Source of the DNA: Diphasiastrum complanatum
Lineage: Eukaryota; Streptophyta; Lycopodiopsida; Lycopodiales; Lycopodiaceae
NCBI GenBank assembly: GCA_029204225.1
Contig: CM055113.1
Coordinates: 29,350,303-29,414,302, forward strand
Length of the DNA: 64,000 nt
Reading direction: 5' to 3'
Shown one piece after another: positions 23,665 through 36,023 of this stretch. The notes beneath the pieces were generated by a model that ran no database searches, was not told the DNA's origin, and worked only from the letters and a program-made list of their open reading frames with translations. Positions within the stretch are counted from its first letter, which is position 1; each line of letters starts with the position of its first letter. The position numbers were made by a program, and so were the translations under genes.

Positions 23665-24400
23665 GTCCCAGCACCAAAGCAGCTGATGTACTTTATGAAG
23701 TCTCTACCGACGTCCTATCAGCCGCTGAGAATGCTCATATTGAGTCTACCAGATATGACATTCGACAAAGCAGTCAGTCTTGTCACTGATGAGAGACTGA
23801 TGAGAGACGAAGGAGAGGGAAGTAGTGATCAAGAGAAGGCCCTCTTCACGAAAGGAAAGAAGAAGAACAAGAACAAGCCAAGATTTGAGAAGACGAAGTC
23901 CTCGAATCAACAATCTTCTTTCTGTGATCATTGTCACAAACCAGGCCATACGACCAAGAAATGCTGGTTCAATCTAGCAATACCTTGCATGCACTGCAAG
24001 AAGAAGGGGCACTCTGCATACGATTGCAGATTCAACCCAAAAAAAAAAAAAAAAAGCTGAAAAGGCTAATGTTGCAGAGTCATCCAAGGATGCTGATAGA
24101 GGTGATGAAGCCTTCACGATACTTGATGAAGCTTCAACGAGCTACACTGAACACGACTACGATGTAGTCATTGATTCAAGAGCAACATCACCTGCAACAA
24201 AAAGATCTTGATCGACTTCAGAGAGCTCAAAAATAACAGAGCAGTGATTCTAGGTGATGGGAGCAGACATGATGTCAAAGACATCGACACTCTAGAGCTG
24301 CGAACACTGTCAGGGCAAGCAGAGCTACCAGGAGTACTTTACATGCCTACATTGAGAAAAGATCTGCTATCAGTCATTTCGACACATATTCGTTGATGGT
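23665..24400 (+). pseudogene. Family C gag C-terminus, two zinc knuckles, protease remnant
   Basis: This continues the gag broken by element D: PKQLMYFMKSLPTSYQPLR, then two CCHC knuckles, CDHCHKPGHTTKKC and CMHCKKKGHSAYDC, followed by a Lys run from an A tract (24040-24055). The protease motif is present but mutated (VVIDS followed by RATS) with a frame change. Homology then resumes as FRELKNNRAVILGDGSRHDV and ends at the LRKDLLSV position. Not functional. Confidence 0.85.
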
Positions 24401-25482
24401 CAAGATGACAAGCAGCTCTTCAAGACTGGGGACATAATCGCATCGTCTTACAAAATCGTGATTCTGTAGTTAAGATCGATCCTGATACCTGGAACACAAA
24501 ATTGACTGACCAAAGAGCCATGGTTGCTAGCTCTGCTACTACTATCCATTCTGACGAGGAGTCAGTGGACGTCGTTGGAGGAGAATTGTCATACATGACA
24601 ATTCACAAACCAACGTAGTAAACTGGACCAAAGCCTTAACTATGGTGGATTGTCTTCAGTTTGATGTCTCATCTGCTGAGCAATCGCCGAAGCGAAGGTC
24701 TGCCGTAGACACATACTCCGATGAAGACGATATCCCGATCAAGCGGTTAGCAGAACCAACGAAGAAATCTTGTGAAGACCATCAAGACTCACTTTCACTT
24801 TTTATGATGAGCCTAGAGGCTATAACCCAAGAGCCACTTCAAGGAGTCTGCAGTGAAAAGCAAATAGAAGTTCTTCAGGTGTTCACTCTAGAAGAAGGTC
24901 GAGAATACGAGGACGAGGATTTCCCCCGATAGGTAGATCCCCATCGTTTCAATCCTGTGCCAAAATCCTAAGGTACTAGATCCACGAAAGCTGCTAGTGA
25001 ACGATGACCATGATCAATCTCTTGTGAGCATGCATAGATTGGGACCTAGTTGAGGATGAAGCTCTTTACAAGCTAGAAGTCTCGTTGTGGGACAATAGCA
25101 TTAAGATGGTGAAAGACTCGAAAGTTGACAAACGATCAGAGTCATGAACACATGCCAAGGGAAAGGAGCCAATCACTTTGGATCCCCATCGGGAGGCTCT
25201 CGAAAGGAAAAGTTCCCATCACCTTTGCAGATCTAGGTATGAAGCCATCTAAGAGCGTCAGGAAACTTGACCGAGCTTTGAAAAAGATGAGAATCGACAA
25301 TCAGTCAACCACCAGCACCCTCCGTGAACACAAGCCCATGTATAAGGCTAAAACCATTGAGTGAAAGGCTAAGAGTGATAAACGAGGGATCAAGATCGAG
25401 TTGATGACTAACTAGGAATTACGCGAAAAAATTCGCCAAGATGTCATAGAAGAACCGAAGCCTACGCATGACGTGCCTTTGT
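24401..25482. other. Unrecognised, possibly coding-derived
   Basis: Plus-strand frames of 96 residues (24642-24932, acidic, with EDE-rich ends) and 79 residues (25125-25364, basic) occur. Neither shows a domain I can name. GC and word use resemble the preceding coding remnant rather than AT-rich leaders, so this may be decayed retroelement polyprotein. Confidence 0.3.
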
Positions 25483-27734
25483 AGTGGGCATTTCCTATCA
25501 TACCCTCAACCCTAGATCCAAGCACACAAGCATCAAGGAGATGAAGCTAGTTGTCATTGTCATTCCCATGAGAGCGATAATATTTCATAATCCAGCATGT
25601 GCAAATGATTCACATCTAACACTAAGATCCATTAACACTAAGCATTAATACTACATCCATTAATCCTAATCCAAAATGATGGAAACTCACTCTTCTCTAT
25701 CTCCCTTTCTCTCTCACAAAAAGTATAAGAATGATTAATCGCAATAAGCATAAAATCCAACAAGTTGCAAATCCAAAGAAAGCATGAGAGTTGGAGGAAG
25801 AAAGATGGAGAGCAAGGACATTTCTTATCCATTCCATAAGAGGGCCAATCTGCTTGTATCGAAATGAAAAGAACATGTACAAATGATTCAAAATTACCAC
25901 TATATATAGTGGATTGGCCTCAAATTTTGTTAAATTTTTTTTCCTCCCTAGCTATTTAAATTTGAATTTTGGAGACAACTAACTTGAAAATTGGTGAGAA
26001 TCCTTTTTATTGACTAACTTGACTTTTAGGCCCTACGATATTAAAAGTCCCGCAAAAAGGCCTAAAGTCCTTCTATTGACTTCTAACTAATCAAATAACT
26101 ATGTGATCATCGAGTTGGACTTACACACGCAGGGTTTCAAATCCTTCTCACTTATTAACTAGGGTTAGAATTGCCTTGGGATCTGCAAACCCTCCAATAG
26201 GCCAAAAATTGTGGCTCCCACAACACCTCGCAAGATTTATTATTTGGGGCTCTGGTTGGCCTCACTTCGCACCTTTATTAGGTGCTATTGAATCTTTTCC
26301 ATGAATTCCAAGCAATCCATATGAAAATCAAACTTGTGCGGAAGAAAGCACTTATTTGCGTCGACAATCCAATTGGAAGTCATCCATGTTGTAAATCTAG
26401 ACTCCCAAAATCTACCCAGAATTGTGGCTCGACAATACAATCTGGCTTGTCTTGGACCTTGTCGGACACCATGGGAACATTCGGATTGAAAGCCAAAGTA
26501 GGTAAGCAATCATCCCATCTGGTGAAAACTGACTCCAACTTGGTCAAGTCGCTTGTAAAAATAGCTGACTACCTAACTGTCGGATCTGGTGATGTCTTGT
26601 AAATTGTTCCATTTATCCCTATGCAATATCGGAACGTAGTATGGATCCACACTGAGCTGGTGAGGGCTCGTTACATAACTCCTTATTGAGTCAAGAGTTT
26701 CCTCAAAAATTGTTCGACACCAAGGTGGTTGCCCATCCAAAAGCTTATCCAATTCCTTGCCAACTTCGATCTTTGAAGTTTTGAATTTGATCACCTAGCC
26801 ACCCCTCGAGGACTCATGTGGGTGTTGATGTAAGAACGTCTAGATCTAATCCTCAACAGTGATTGGTTTCTAGAATAAGGACCTTGTCGTTGATGTAGAT
26901 GGGCCCGCTTCTGTATTTTGCATTGGTGTGACATCTTTGACTTCTGCCCCTTGATCCATTCTAGTATTCATTTGACCTTGATCCTAGTGTGATGGCAAAA
27001 ATTGAGGCATCAATGGTACTTGAATCTGAGAGGTTGTCTCTAAGACCTGAGCGGAGACTTTTTTGTATTCTTTTATGATGGACTTTGTCTTTGCCAACTC
27101 AGCCAATGTCGTTTGTCCCACTCAGAAGCTTCAATGAAAGTGGGCCGAGTATTACAAAGATCAATCAGCCACGGCACTATAGATACAAGGATCAACAGAA
27201 ACTTCATGCGATCGCACTCACCACGAAGGATACAAAGCTGGCAACCCTGCACGCCACGTTCCAAGAAGACGAGCAGGCCCTCAGAGCTACTGATAGTGAG
27301 CTGAAGACCCTGAAGAAGCAATTCACCGATGTTCTAATTGCAAAAATATCCAAAAATATCTCACAAGGTCATAAAAGTCGAGATTTGATTCATTGATGGC
27401 AAATTCAAATATGATCTGAACACTTGTATTTAATTAAGTCTCAATGTCATATATCTAATATTGTTTGAACAAAGTACAATAAGTCAAAGTTACTTGGTAC
27501 ATCAAACTGCTACCTTTAGTATCAAGTACTTATCTTGGCAACAATTATAATGTCCATGTATTTGACGAACAAATGATGCTCTTTATTTATACATGTATAG
27601 ATCAGAGTGAGAGCAGAAGGATGATGCATAAAATACATGCAATCAGATTCATCAATGCTGAAAGTAAAATATTAAAGACCATAAGAGCCTACACAAGAGT
27701 GATGGATTACTTGATGCACCTATCTATTGCAAAA
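25483..27734. other. Unrecognised AT-rich region with short frames
   Basis: A short segment at about 25483-25550 (gtagtgggcatttcctatc…) also occurs, diverged, at 57438-57500, so it belongs to a repeat. A CT-rich run lies at 25690-25725. Minus-strand frames at 26285-26509 and 26573-26794 and a plus-strand frame at 27085-27396 (with a heptad-like ATFQEDEQALRATDSEL segment) have no identifiable domain. Confidence 0.3.
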
Positions 27735-27911
27735 CTAGTCAATTACTCCAAGTAATAATCTTAGCTTAATGAAAGAATCCTTAGGCAAGGATTTAGTAAA
27801 CAAATCAGCCAAGCAATTCGATGAAGACACATGTTGGAGCTTGATTTCTTTGGCTTGCACCTTCTCCCTCACAAAGTGATGAGCAATCTCGATATGCTTG
27901 CTCCTTGCACC
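27735..27911 (-). pseudogene. Copia RNase H C-terminal fragment
   Basis: Minus-strand translation gives ARSKHIEIAHHFVREKVQAK and ADLFTKSLPKDSF up to a stop at 27735, the standard end of Copia pol. Upstream of HARSKH the sequence changes to an AT-rich repeat, so only about 58 residues remain. Confidence 0.8.
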
Positions 27912-30900
27912 AAGTTTTTTAAACTTTTCACACACACTCACTCACTAACTCACTCACACTCACAAAATCTGAAAATTGAAACTTTGAAAGTTTAAAAGTT
28001 GGAGTTAAATTGTGGCATTTAAGACAATAGAAACAGTCTCAATTCGAAGTTGGCAACTTGGCCCATTGTTCAAACTTGAAACTTTGTGCCAAGCTCTCCA
28101 ATAATCCATGCTAAAACAAAGAGACTCTAAAGTTTGAAGTTTGTGAATATTAATTGTCAATATCATTGCATTGAATATTAAATTATAAATCTTAAAACCT
28201 GTAGAGAGTCAAGTTTCAAGTTTGAAGATTGTACCATGTACTTATTAGAACCTAAACAAAGTACCTTAACTCGTGACATTTAAGATAAATTGTGGCAGTC
28301 AATTTGATGGTTTTGTACAAATTTTGCACTTCAATGTTACGGCCAAAAATTGCAAGAGCCCATCAAATACATCCAAATTGACCTTTGAAGGGCATGACAA
28401 GTGTCAAATTTCAACACTTGACATAAATGTTGCATCTGGCCCACAATCCCACATCATCCAAATTCCAAGCTCAAAGTATCTATCTGCTAAAGTTTGAACA
28501 CTCAACTTTCAAGCTGCAAGCCTATAATCTATTCTAAAAGTTCAAAAAGAAGCGATCTCCTTTGATGTACGTAGCTTGTAGGGCCTAGGCACCTTGGCCC
28601 CCTTCAAAAATAGGTGTCGTTTCTATTGTCTCTTTAGCTTTGCCACGAATCGCTAGGCTTTCGAGAGTTGGGACAATGATTAAAAGATGAAGTCTCTCAT
28701 GAAAAGGATTGTTTTTCTTATAACAGAATTAATCTGCAATTTCTATTTACTATTTCATATTCATTTTTCAATGATTGAATGTTGCTTCTTATTTAAAATT
28801 TTCTAATGATTGAAGGTGCTTGCAAAAAACTTATTTTTAGTTTTTTTGTCAACTTTCAAAACCTAAGAAAACATAATTTATCAACGTTTTAGCAACTCAT
28901 GGGCCCGAAGCTCAATTTTTTATACAAAGCCTTATAAGGCACAAGGAAAATGTCAAGATTTTTTTTCTACAACATAGAAAGAACTTGATAATTTTTCGTT
29001 TGAACATTCAATTCAATCAAAATCTTTCTACCCTACCTTAAACCTCCTCCCTTAGCACAAAAGAGTTCCCATTGTTTAACAGGGTCAATTTTTGCCCTTT
29101 CCAACTTTCAGCTTGTGTTAATTTCCAGTTAAGACTTGATTGTGAGAAAATAAATCCTTCTAATTAATCAATTGCATGATGGGATTTTTCGGTTCATCTT
29201 GAGCATTGGTACCAAAAGACCCCATCTTGCATTTCCCTGAACCCTTGGAGGAATTATACCTATGCTCATCGTTTTCAGGACCACGTCATTTTTTTCACCA
29301 TCAAAGGATTGGAATGGTGTTTTTACCAAAGATTGGCATTTCTTAGGAATTTATCACATGCAACAAAATTCGATGGATTTCACGGATTTTTGGGGCTGTA
29401 ATAGAAATGTGAACAACATTATGGCTTTTGAAAGTGGCATGTAGGCAAACTATATTTTTTGAATTCCATACTTTTTTTGAAAAGCATGTGATGGCCCATA
29501 ACAAGTTCGTAAAGAAGTTGAAGAGGAGATTATAGCTTTTAAAAAGACAAAACTTATGGGCCGTAAAAAAATCGACCATGAAGTAAAATTCTTTGCTAAT
29601 GGTTCATGTTTGGGAATACAAATTTTGTCATAATAGCTAAATTTCCTCTTGCCAAATACAAGCTATTTGTGGGAAAGGGCCCAAGCTCAAAGGCCTTTTC
29701 TTGTGTGAGGGCTTTTGGCCGAGGATAAAGTCCTTACCATGATGAAAAGCTCGAGGCCTTGGGTGGGTTCTTATTTTTGCAACATTCTAATGAGGGCATG
29801 ACCACTCCTGAAGGGTAAGGTAAACACGAAACATAATCGGCTCTAGAGGGCAAGCTAGACCTCCAAAGGATGCCCTTCAAAGTTCATCCAAGCACCACAA
29901 CCTCAAAGGGAAACCTTCAAGGTTTGGCCAATATGTCACTGGAGTTTTACTTGATAGGATAAATAGGATCTTGTTAACTTAGTCAGACTACATATATGAG
30001 AGGCTACCACATAAGGATCTTGTCCTCATTGTATGTAAGGCCCAAAAACTATGTAGTTTGGGACCTCCTCTATAATTTCTTAATTCTAAGAGCTGAGGTA
30101 GCTGTTTCTACCTCTTTTCTCTTCTCTTGATAGAGATGGCATAGGTTTTTTTCAGAAATGTCACTCCTAATTCAAATTTTTGAGTGTTCCCAATTATTGG
30201 GAGGGAATATTTCAACATTTTGAAAATTTATATTTTAACTGTGGTTAAACACCAGTGAAGTTTGATGTGACTAAACTAAGGTGCATTCATTTACATGGAA
30301 AGTAGTGCGGGCAGATGCGTAAAGAATTTAGAAAATGATATTATAATTACTTTATAGTTATTTTTCTCTCTCCTACATGGCATTTCTTATAGGGCCCTCT
30401 TTGGGCCCATATTTTCTCTAATGAATACCATTAAACCTTTTTGAGTTTAGGCATTTCCTCTTTTCCCACACCTCCCTTCTCCTTCATTCTTTCCTTATCT
30501 TCACCAACCATCTTGACTTTGTCCCACTCTCTTTTTACCACAACCATGTGATGGTTGAGCTAGTTTTAATTTCTTATGTTCTATGATGCTATGATTTCTT
30601 ATGAATCTTGATGTTTTTTTCTTTGTTTTGAATCTTATTGTGTTTTGGTAGCTATTAACTATAATTTTGGTGAAACAAACTTCCTTTAGTATCATAGCCT
30701 TGTGCATAAGCTTTCATTATTTATTCTATTTTTTGGGGTTAATGTGATGTGAGCTTGTCATTAGCTCCTCTTTGGATCAAACCCAATCACCTATGCCACA
30801 CAATACATAATGGCACATTCAGTCTAATCGGGGTTTGGCATTTTGGGAGTAAATCATCTGCGAGTTTTGCAAGTTTAGTGTTTTTAAATTACGACAAATT

Positions 30901-31225
30901 GATAACACAGGGCATGCTACACTGTTTTTAGGTTTTAAAATTTATTCTGCTTCGTTTTTTGGTGAAATCCATTTGTATACTTAATCACTTTAATTCTATA
31001 TTTATCAAGCTAAAATAGTTTTGTCTACTACCAAGGATTGATGTATGACCATACATTAAAAGACATGATGGTATGTGGTCAAGCCTATGATAGGTATCAT
31101 AAAATGAACGTTGGTAAAAAAAAAAAATATTGTATGTTCTAGAGATGGAGGCTATAACTTAACTATTAAGCTTATGTTGAGATGATGAAATAGTAAAGTA
31201 TTTTCATTTTCATTTTTTTTTTTTT
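27912..31225. other. No gene seen: 3.3 kb AT-rich sequence
   Basis: The first 600 bp (27912-28510) are dominated by variants of aaactttgaaagttt and caagtttcaagttt. Beyond that there are only short frames and homopolymer tracts. I find no protein domain, LTR pair or RNA gene. Confidence 0.4.
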
Positions 31226-31587
31226 ATCAAATTTGATTAAAGCAATGTATTCTACATGAAAAATGGAGCATTTTTGCTTTTTGGATCATCTCAATCTGAG
31301 CAATATTAAGAAAGTTATCGCCCTTCAAAGTTTATTTGGCTAATTTTTTTTTTCTTGGAGCTTGAAAGGGGTAGCACGCCGACATGCTACCAATTTAAGC
31401 TTCTAGTCTTTAACTCAAATTGATAGCACACCGGCGTGCTACCCCTTTTAGGTTCCAAGGAAAAAATGTTTTCTAGTCTAAAAAATGTTGAACTGCCATA
31501 AGTTTCTTACTATTGCTCGGATTGAGAAGGTCCAAAAAGCAAAAGTGCTCCATTTTTTATGTAGAATCCATTGGTATAATCAAAGTG
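31226..31587. repeat. Foldback (long inverted repeat), about 362 bp
   Basis: The left arm at 31226-31391 and right arm at 31422-31587 are reverse complements with scattered mismatches. Examples are tctacatgaaaaatggagca against tgctccattttttatgtaga, and aaaggggtagcacgcc against ggcgtgctaccccttt. The loop is about 30 nt. T runs flank both sides on the same strand. It fits a foldback MITE or a young hairpin locus. Confidence 0.8.
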
Positions 31588-32213
31588 AGGTTTTTTTTTT
31601 TTTCTTTTTCTTAATATTAAATAATTATATATAAAGCTTATATATCTAATAGCATACCATGTGCCAAAAAAATTCAGAAATCATTTGTAAATAAAACTTG
31701 CAAAACTCGCAAAGAATTTACTCACAGATTGTCAAAACCCAGTCTAATCATTGGCCTTGCTAACTCTCCATAGTTTGTGAAGAATCTTCCAAGAGACTCA
31801 ATATTGCCCATGATGGTGCAAGAAGATTTACAAAAAGGCAATACATAGCTAATTTACCTCTACTGGAAAAACTTAGTGGGAAAATTTCTCAGTGTTCAAC
31901 AACTTGCAGTGCATATTTTTTATGTTAAGATTATTCAATGGAAATTTGCAATATGTGATTGCATAGTGAAAAGTTTGTCTTCTAGTGCCTTAGACTTTTT
32001 ATTACCTCAAATGATTTTAGTGCCTCCACATAGCAAGATTTGAGAGCCTCTTATGCACTATCTTGACTATGTGTACTTTTCACAAGTGTGAGGACTTCTC
32101 AAACAATGTAAAGGATTTTCTAAGATGTGTGTGATTGCACATTAATATCTAGATTGAGATACAAGCGTACTAGCTCAAAAAACTAAGGCAAGAGCACTCT
32201 ACACATGAAAATG
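31588..32213. other. No gene seen
   Basis: AT-rich spacer with no frame of note. It separates the foldback from the Copia fragments that follow. Confidence 0.4.
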
Positions 32214-32287
32214 CACTTGAGCTCCATAATTAATCTTTTGATCCACCAAGCCTCTTTGGTAGTGGTTGTAAGGACCTTGTACTCAAT
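32214..32287 (-). pseudogene. Copia RNase H scrap
   Basis: Minus-strand translation reads EYKVLTTTTKEAWWIKRLIM, the segment after the RNase H catalytic Glu in Copia elements such as B and D. It is only about 25 residues and abuts a plus-strand Copia fragment. Confidence 0.7.
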
Positions 32288-34100
32288 ATGGAACAAAAGT
32301 TCAAGTCATTGAGGATGGAAAGAGGTAGCTCAAGACAAAGTTGTATAAGTTGCATGCTACAATCAAAGGGCAACATGGACTTATCTCATCCATTCCATCG
32401 TAAAATAGATCTATGGCACAAAAGGCTCGATCACTTGAACCTGGGTAGCCTTAGCTTGATGAAAAAACTAGAGATGGTAAAGGGATTGCCCATGATGGAA
32501 GATAATTTGAAGACAATCTACGAATCATGTGTGTATGAGAAGTAGCATAATGAGAAATTCAAGCATGGTGGAGTTACAAGGGCAAAGAACATCTTGAAAT
32601 TAATCCACATTGGTCCATGCGAACCAATGAGAATGATTTCTATATGGAGAGCGTACTACTTCATCACCTTTATAGATGATATGTCTCGTAAGACGTAGAT
32701 TTACTTCTTAAAATTGAAATTTGATGCTTTTGCCACTTTTAAGAGCTTCAAGGCAATGGTCAAAAACCAAACATGTAGGAAGATCAAGATCTTAAGATCT
32801 GATAGTGGAGGTGAGTATAGGTCCAATGAGTTTCAAGACTTTTGTGACCATTGTGGAATCAAGAGATAGTTCACGCAAGCTCACACTCTAGAACTCAAAT
32901 GGTGTAGCTGAGTGCAAGAATCGCACGATCATGGAAATTGCCAAATATATGCTTGCTGAGATAAAACTACCAAAGTAATTTTGGTTAGAAGCATGAAACA
33001 CCATAGTGTATCTCCAAAATGGAGTCCTACCATTGCAATACCAAAGATAACACCTAAAGAGGCATTTCCAAAAAAGAAGCCAAAAGTGAGCCATTTGCGA
33101 ATCTTTGGATGTAAGGCCTTTGTACATGTTTTTAAAGAAGATAGGGCTTGATGTAAAAGCATTGAAGTGTATCTTCTTAGGCTATGATAATCATGTGAAA
33201 GGCTATAGATGCTTCGATCCTTTGGAGAGAAAAATGCATATTAGTCTTGATGTTATCTTTGATGAATCTAAGATGTACAAGGATGAGGATGATGCGAAGT
33301 TTGACACATCAAGCAGTAAGGATGACATACTAAGAAATCCTCTTATCCACAACCACATGAGATAGGATGGAGGAGAGTTTTTCTTCTTGCCTTTCAAGGA
33401 AAAGTTAGCTTTTTCATCACCATCGTTCAAAGATAAGGAACTCATCCTGTTGCAGGTGACAACAAACACAAGGAGAAGGATGTACCTTGGGACACATTCT
33501 AGGAAGCAAATCACCTGACAAGAAGCTCCCCAATGGTTTCATGAGAGATTGATGGAGAGTCATGACCTGGATGAATCATCTCCATCCAGGGAGAGCTACA
33601 AAGATCGACTAGAGAGAAGACACAACCTGATAGGGGTATGAAAACATCATTCAAAGCAAGAGTCTTTGACTCATAATAAAGTGAAGGATGATCATATTTG
33701 GGCTAAATCCATGAGAGAAGAAATTGACTCAATCGTCAAGCACAATACATGGGACTTAATGGAGCCACCAACTGGTAAGAAACCCATTGGCTATAAATGA
33801 ATATACAAATTTAAAAGTAAGTATCATGCAGATGTGAGCATAGCAAAACACAAGGCAAGATTGGTAATCAAAGGCTAAGCACAAAGTAAAAGCATCGACT
33901 ACAAGAAAATCTTTGCACCAATGTGTAAGTGGAATACTGGCTTGTTGCTTTAGCTTCACATTTTAGCTGGCCCTTACATCAAATCGATGAAAAATTTGCT
34001 TCTCTAAATGATGATTTAGAAGAAGAAGTATTCATGGATCAACCTAAAGGCTTTGTTGAGAAAGGACGGGAGCATAAAGTATGTTGCTTGAAGAAAGCAC
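32288..34100 (+). pseudogene. Degenerate Copia pol: pre-integrase, integrase, start of reverse transcriptase
   Basis: The pre-integrase motif LWHKRLDHLNLGS and CVYEK lead into integrase with ILRSDSGGEYRSNEF. The NGVAE segment near 32900 survives only in a shifted frame. The post-core region (CIFLGYDNHVKGYRCFDP, LDVIFDES) follows. Reverse transcriptase begins near 33830 (KARLV) with the damaged DQPKGFVEKGREHKVCCLKKAL. Many stops and shifts. At about 34100 the sequence switches to gypsy reverse transcriptase. Confidence 0.8.
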
Positions 34101-34590
34101 TATGTAATGCACCAACTAGTTTTCAACGAATGATGATTGTAATATTCCACAACTATCTAGGAATATTTTTTGTTATCTTTATCGCTGATTTTTGTGTCTA
34201 CAATACGAGAAGCAGTCATCTATCGAAGCTCTGAAAAACACTTCAACATAGAGAAAATTCTTTATGTCTCCATCCAAAGAAATTTTATTTCAGAATGTTG
34301 GAAGGAATTCTACTAGGCTTATTCAAGGCATAGAAGGCGACAAAGACAAGATCGAAGTGATCAACAATTTGAAAGAACCAACCAATTTATGTGAGGTCGT
34401 GGTTTTCTAGGCCATGTTGCCTATTATCGAAGGTTCATCTACGATCATGCAAGTCTGGTTTTGCCTTTAACTCACTTGCTGAAGAAAGAAGTCGAATATA
34501 TCTTGTCGACAGACCAACAAAAAGATTTTGACAATCTTAAGCATAAGCTATTGCAAGCTCCAATTCTACGCAAATACTTTTGGATGACGA
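34101..34590 (+). pseudogene. Ty3/gypsy reverse transcriptase/RNase H fragment
   Basis: LCNAPTSFQRMMIVIF and FVIFIADFCVY (where FLDD is normal) are gypsy-type palm motifs. Further on, decayed text matches FLGHVAYYRRFIYDHA and PLTHLLKKEV, the connection region. It is in frame with the Copia segment before it within a 101-residue open frame (33929-34234), making a chimera. Confidence 0.75.
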
Positions 34591-34912
34591 TATCTTTTTG
34601 TGGTCAAAATGTTTGCTTGCTAAATACAGGAACAATTTAGGATTCAAGAATTAATTTTTTGTGCTACCTCCTACTACCATCTCAAGGGAAGCTTGTAAAT
34701 GGTTCTCTATGGTTTAGTGAAGTAAAAGCTCAAGCAAATGGCTATAGGTAAGAGTGTGAAACTCTAGTAAACAGCTTATAAATTCTTATGGGGAAAATTT
34801 ATGCATGCTAGTTATTTGTCTATTCAGATTAGAATATTGAAGTTTTTCATTCCTATGTAAATAAGGATCATGAAATTCAAAGGGTAATCGATTTTCCATA
34901 ATTCAAGGTTGT
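34591..34912. other. No recognised feature
   Basis: About 320 bp of AT-rich sequence between the gypsy fragment and the GGTAG target duplication at 34913-34917. It may be decayed RNase H, but I cannot show it. Confidence 0.3.
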
Positions 34913-34917
34913 GGTAG

Positions 34918-35907
34918 TGTTGTGCAAGCATCCCAAAGAGAGCCGGCAACCACGACTTAGCTTCTCAGCTTTCAACTCTTGGCGTCCGAACCCACTTGAC
35001 ATACAAGCAGCCAACTTGCCAACAACGATCAGACTTAACCAACTTAAAGTTCAGAAACCAACATTGAGATCCAACTTGGCGCCATGCCAGATCGAGAGTC
35101 CCGATGTGGGTGACTTCCCTCCAAGCAAGCCGCCTGACATACATCAAACTTAACTGGCTCGAAGCTTCGCTACAAACGAGTAACTTCCATTCCAAGCAAG
35201 TCGTCTACATTACATCAGACTTAACCAACTCAAAAGCTTCGTCACGAGAGCTTGGGACCATGCCAGACTGGAGAGCCATAAATAGGTAACTTCCACCCAA
35301 GCAAGCCATCCAACTCAGCCGACAGGTTAGAGCCCGTTCTCCAAGAGCTTAGGACCCATTCACGTTCATGCAAGGAACACTTAGAACCGCAAGCCGCGAC
35401 AGATATGAAGACAACCAATTCTTGGACCGAATGGTCCCGACAGCATACCGCTGGCATCTCGGACCGGATGGTCCTGACGACATACCGTGCATTTTAGGAT
35501 ACGACCCTCAGCTAAGTGCTAGATCAAAAAGATTTGAAGCAGCCTTACAACTGGCGCTTTTATCGAACACTGAAATGCAGAAGGTAATCAGAGTCAATTT
35601 GAGAATAATCCCACTTTATTAATAAATCTAAGAAGGTTACATTTCAAGTGTGTGATCGACCCTCGTCTCCAGGGCACTGGCATGCCAAGGTGGACGCCAT
35701 GACAATATTCTTGGTTGGAGCTCGCCCTGAGTCACAACCCCTATTCCCCTATAGTTTTGGTGGGATTCGCCACCTCTCCTCATAACAAGTGCTCTGGATA
35801 AGCTGGTAAAGCACATTTTCTCTCTCTAGAATTTTCTCTTTCTAGAATTTATTGATCCCCAGGCTTCCTTTAATCATGCCTAGATCGTGTGAGGTGATTG
35901 CACATTA
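34918..35907 (-). repeat. 3' LTR of the outer element, truncated
   Basis: It is the reverse complement of the inner element LTR, clearly diverged. It ends at gtgaggtgattgcacat. Internal-region sequence then follows instead of the GGCGCC-rich LTR start present in 42300-42492. Confidence 0.85.
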
Positions 35908-36023
35908 GCTAAACGATTGGCAGCTATCATCGAATATGTCACACCGCACCCCACAAGGCACAGACCGTGCTTTCACCTACCTAGGCAGCACTTTGCCTCA
36001 TCTGTCCTTACGTGCAAACAGCC
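35908..36023 (-). other. Internal-region remnant of the outer element (left part)
   Basis: Its reverse complement matches the inner element at about 37485-37675 (gaggcaaagtgctgcctagg… and gctgccaatcgtttagcta) with a gap. It ends in CAGCC, one copy of the target duplication of the inner element. Confidence 0.8.
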
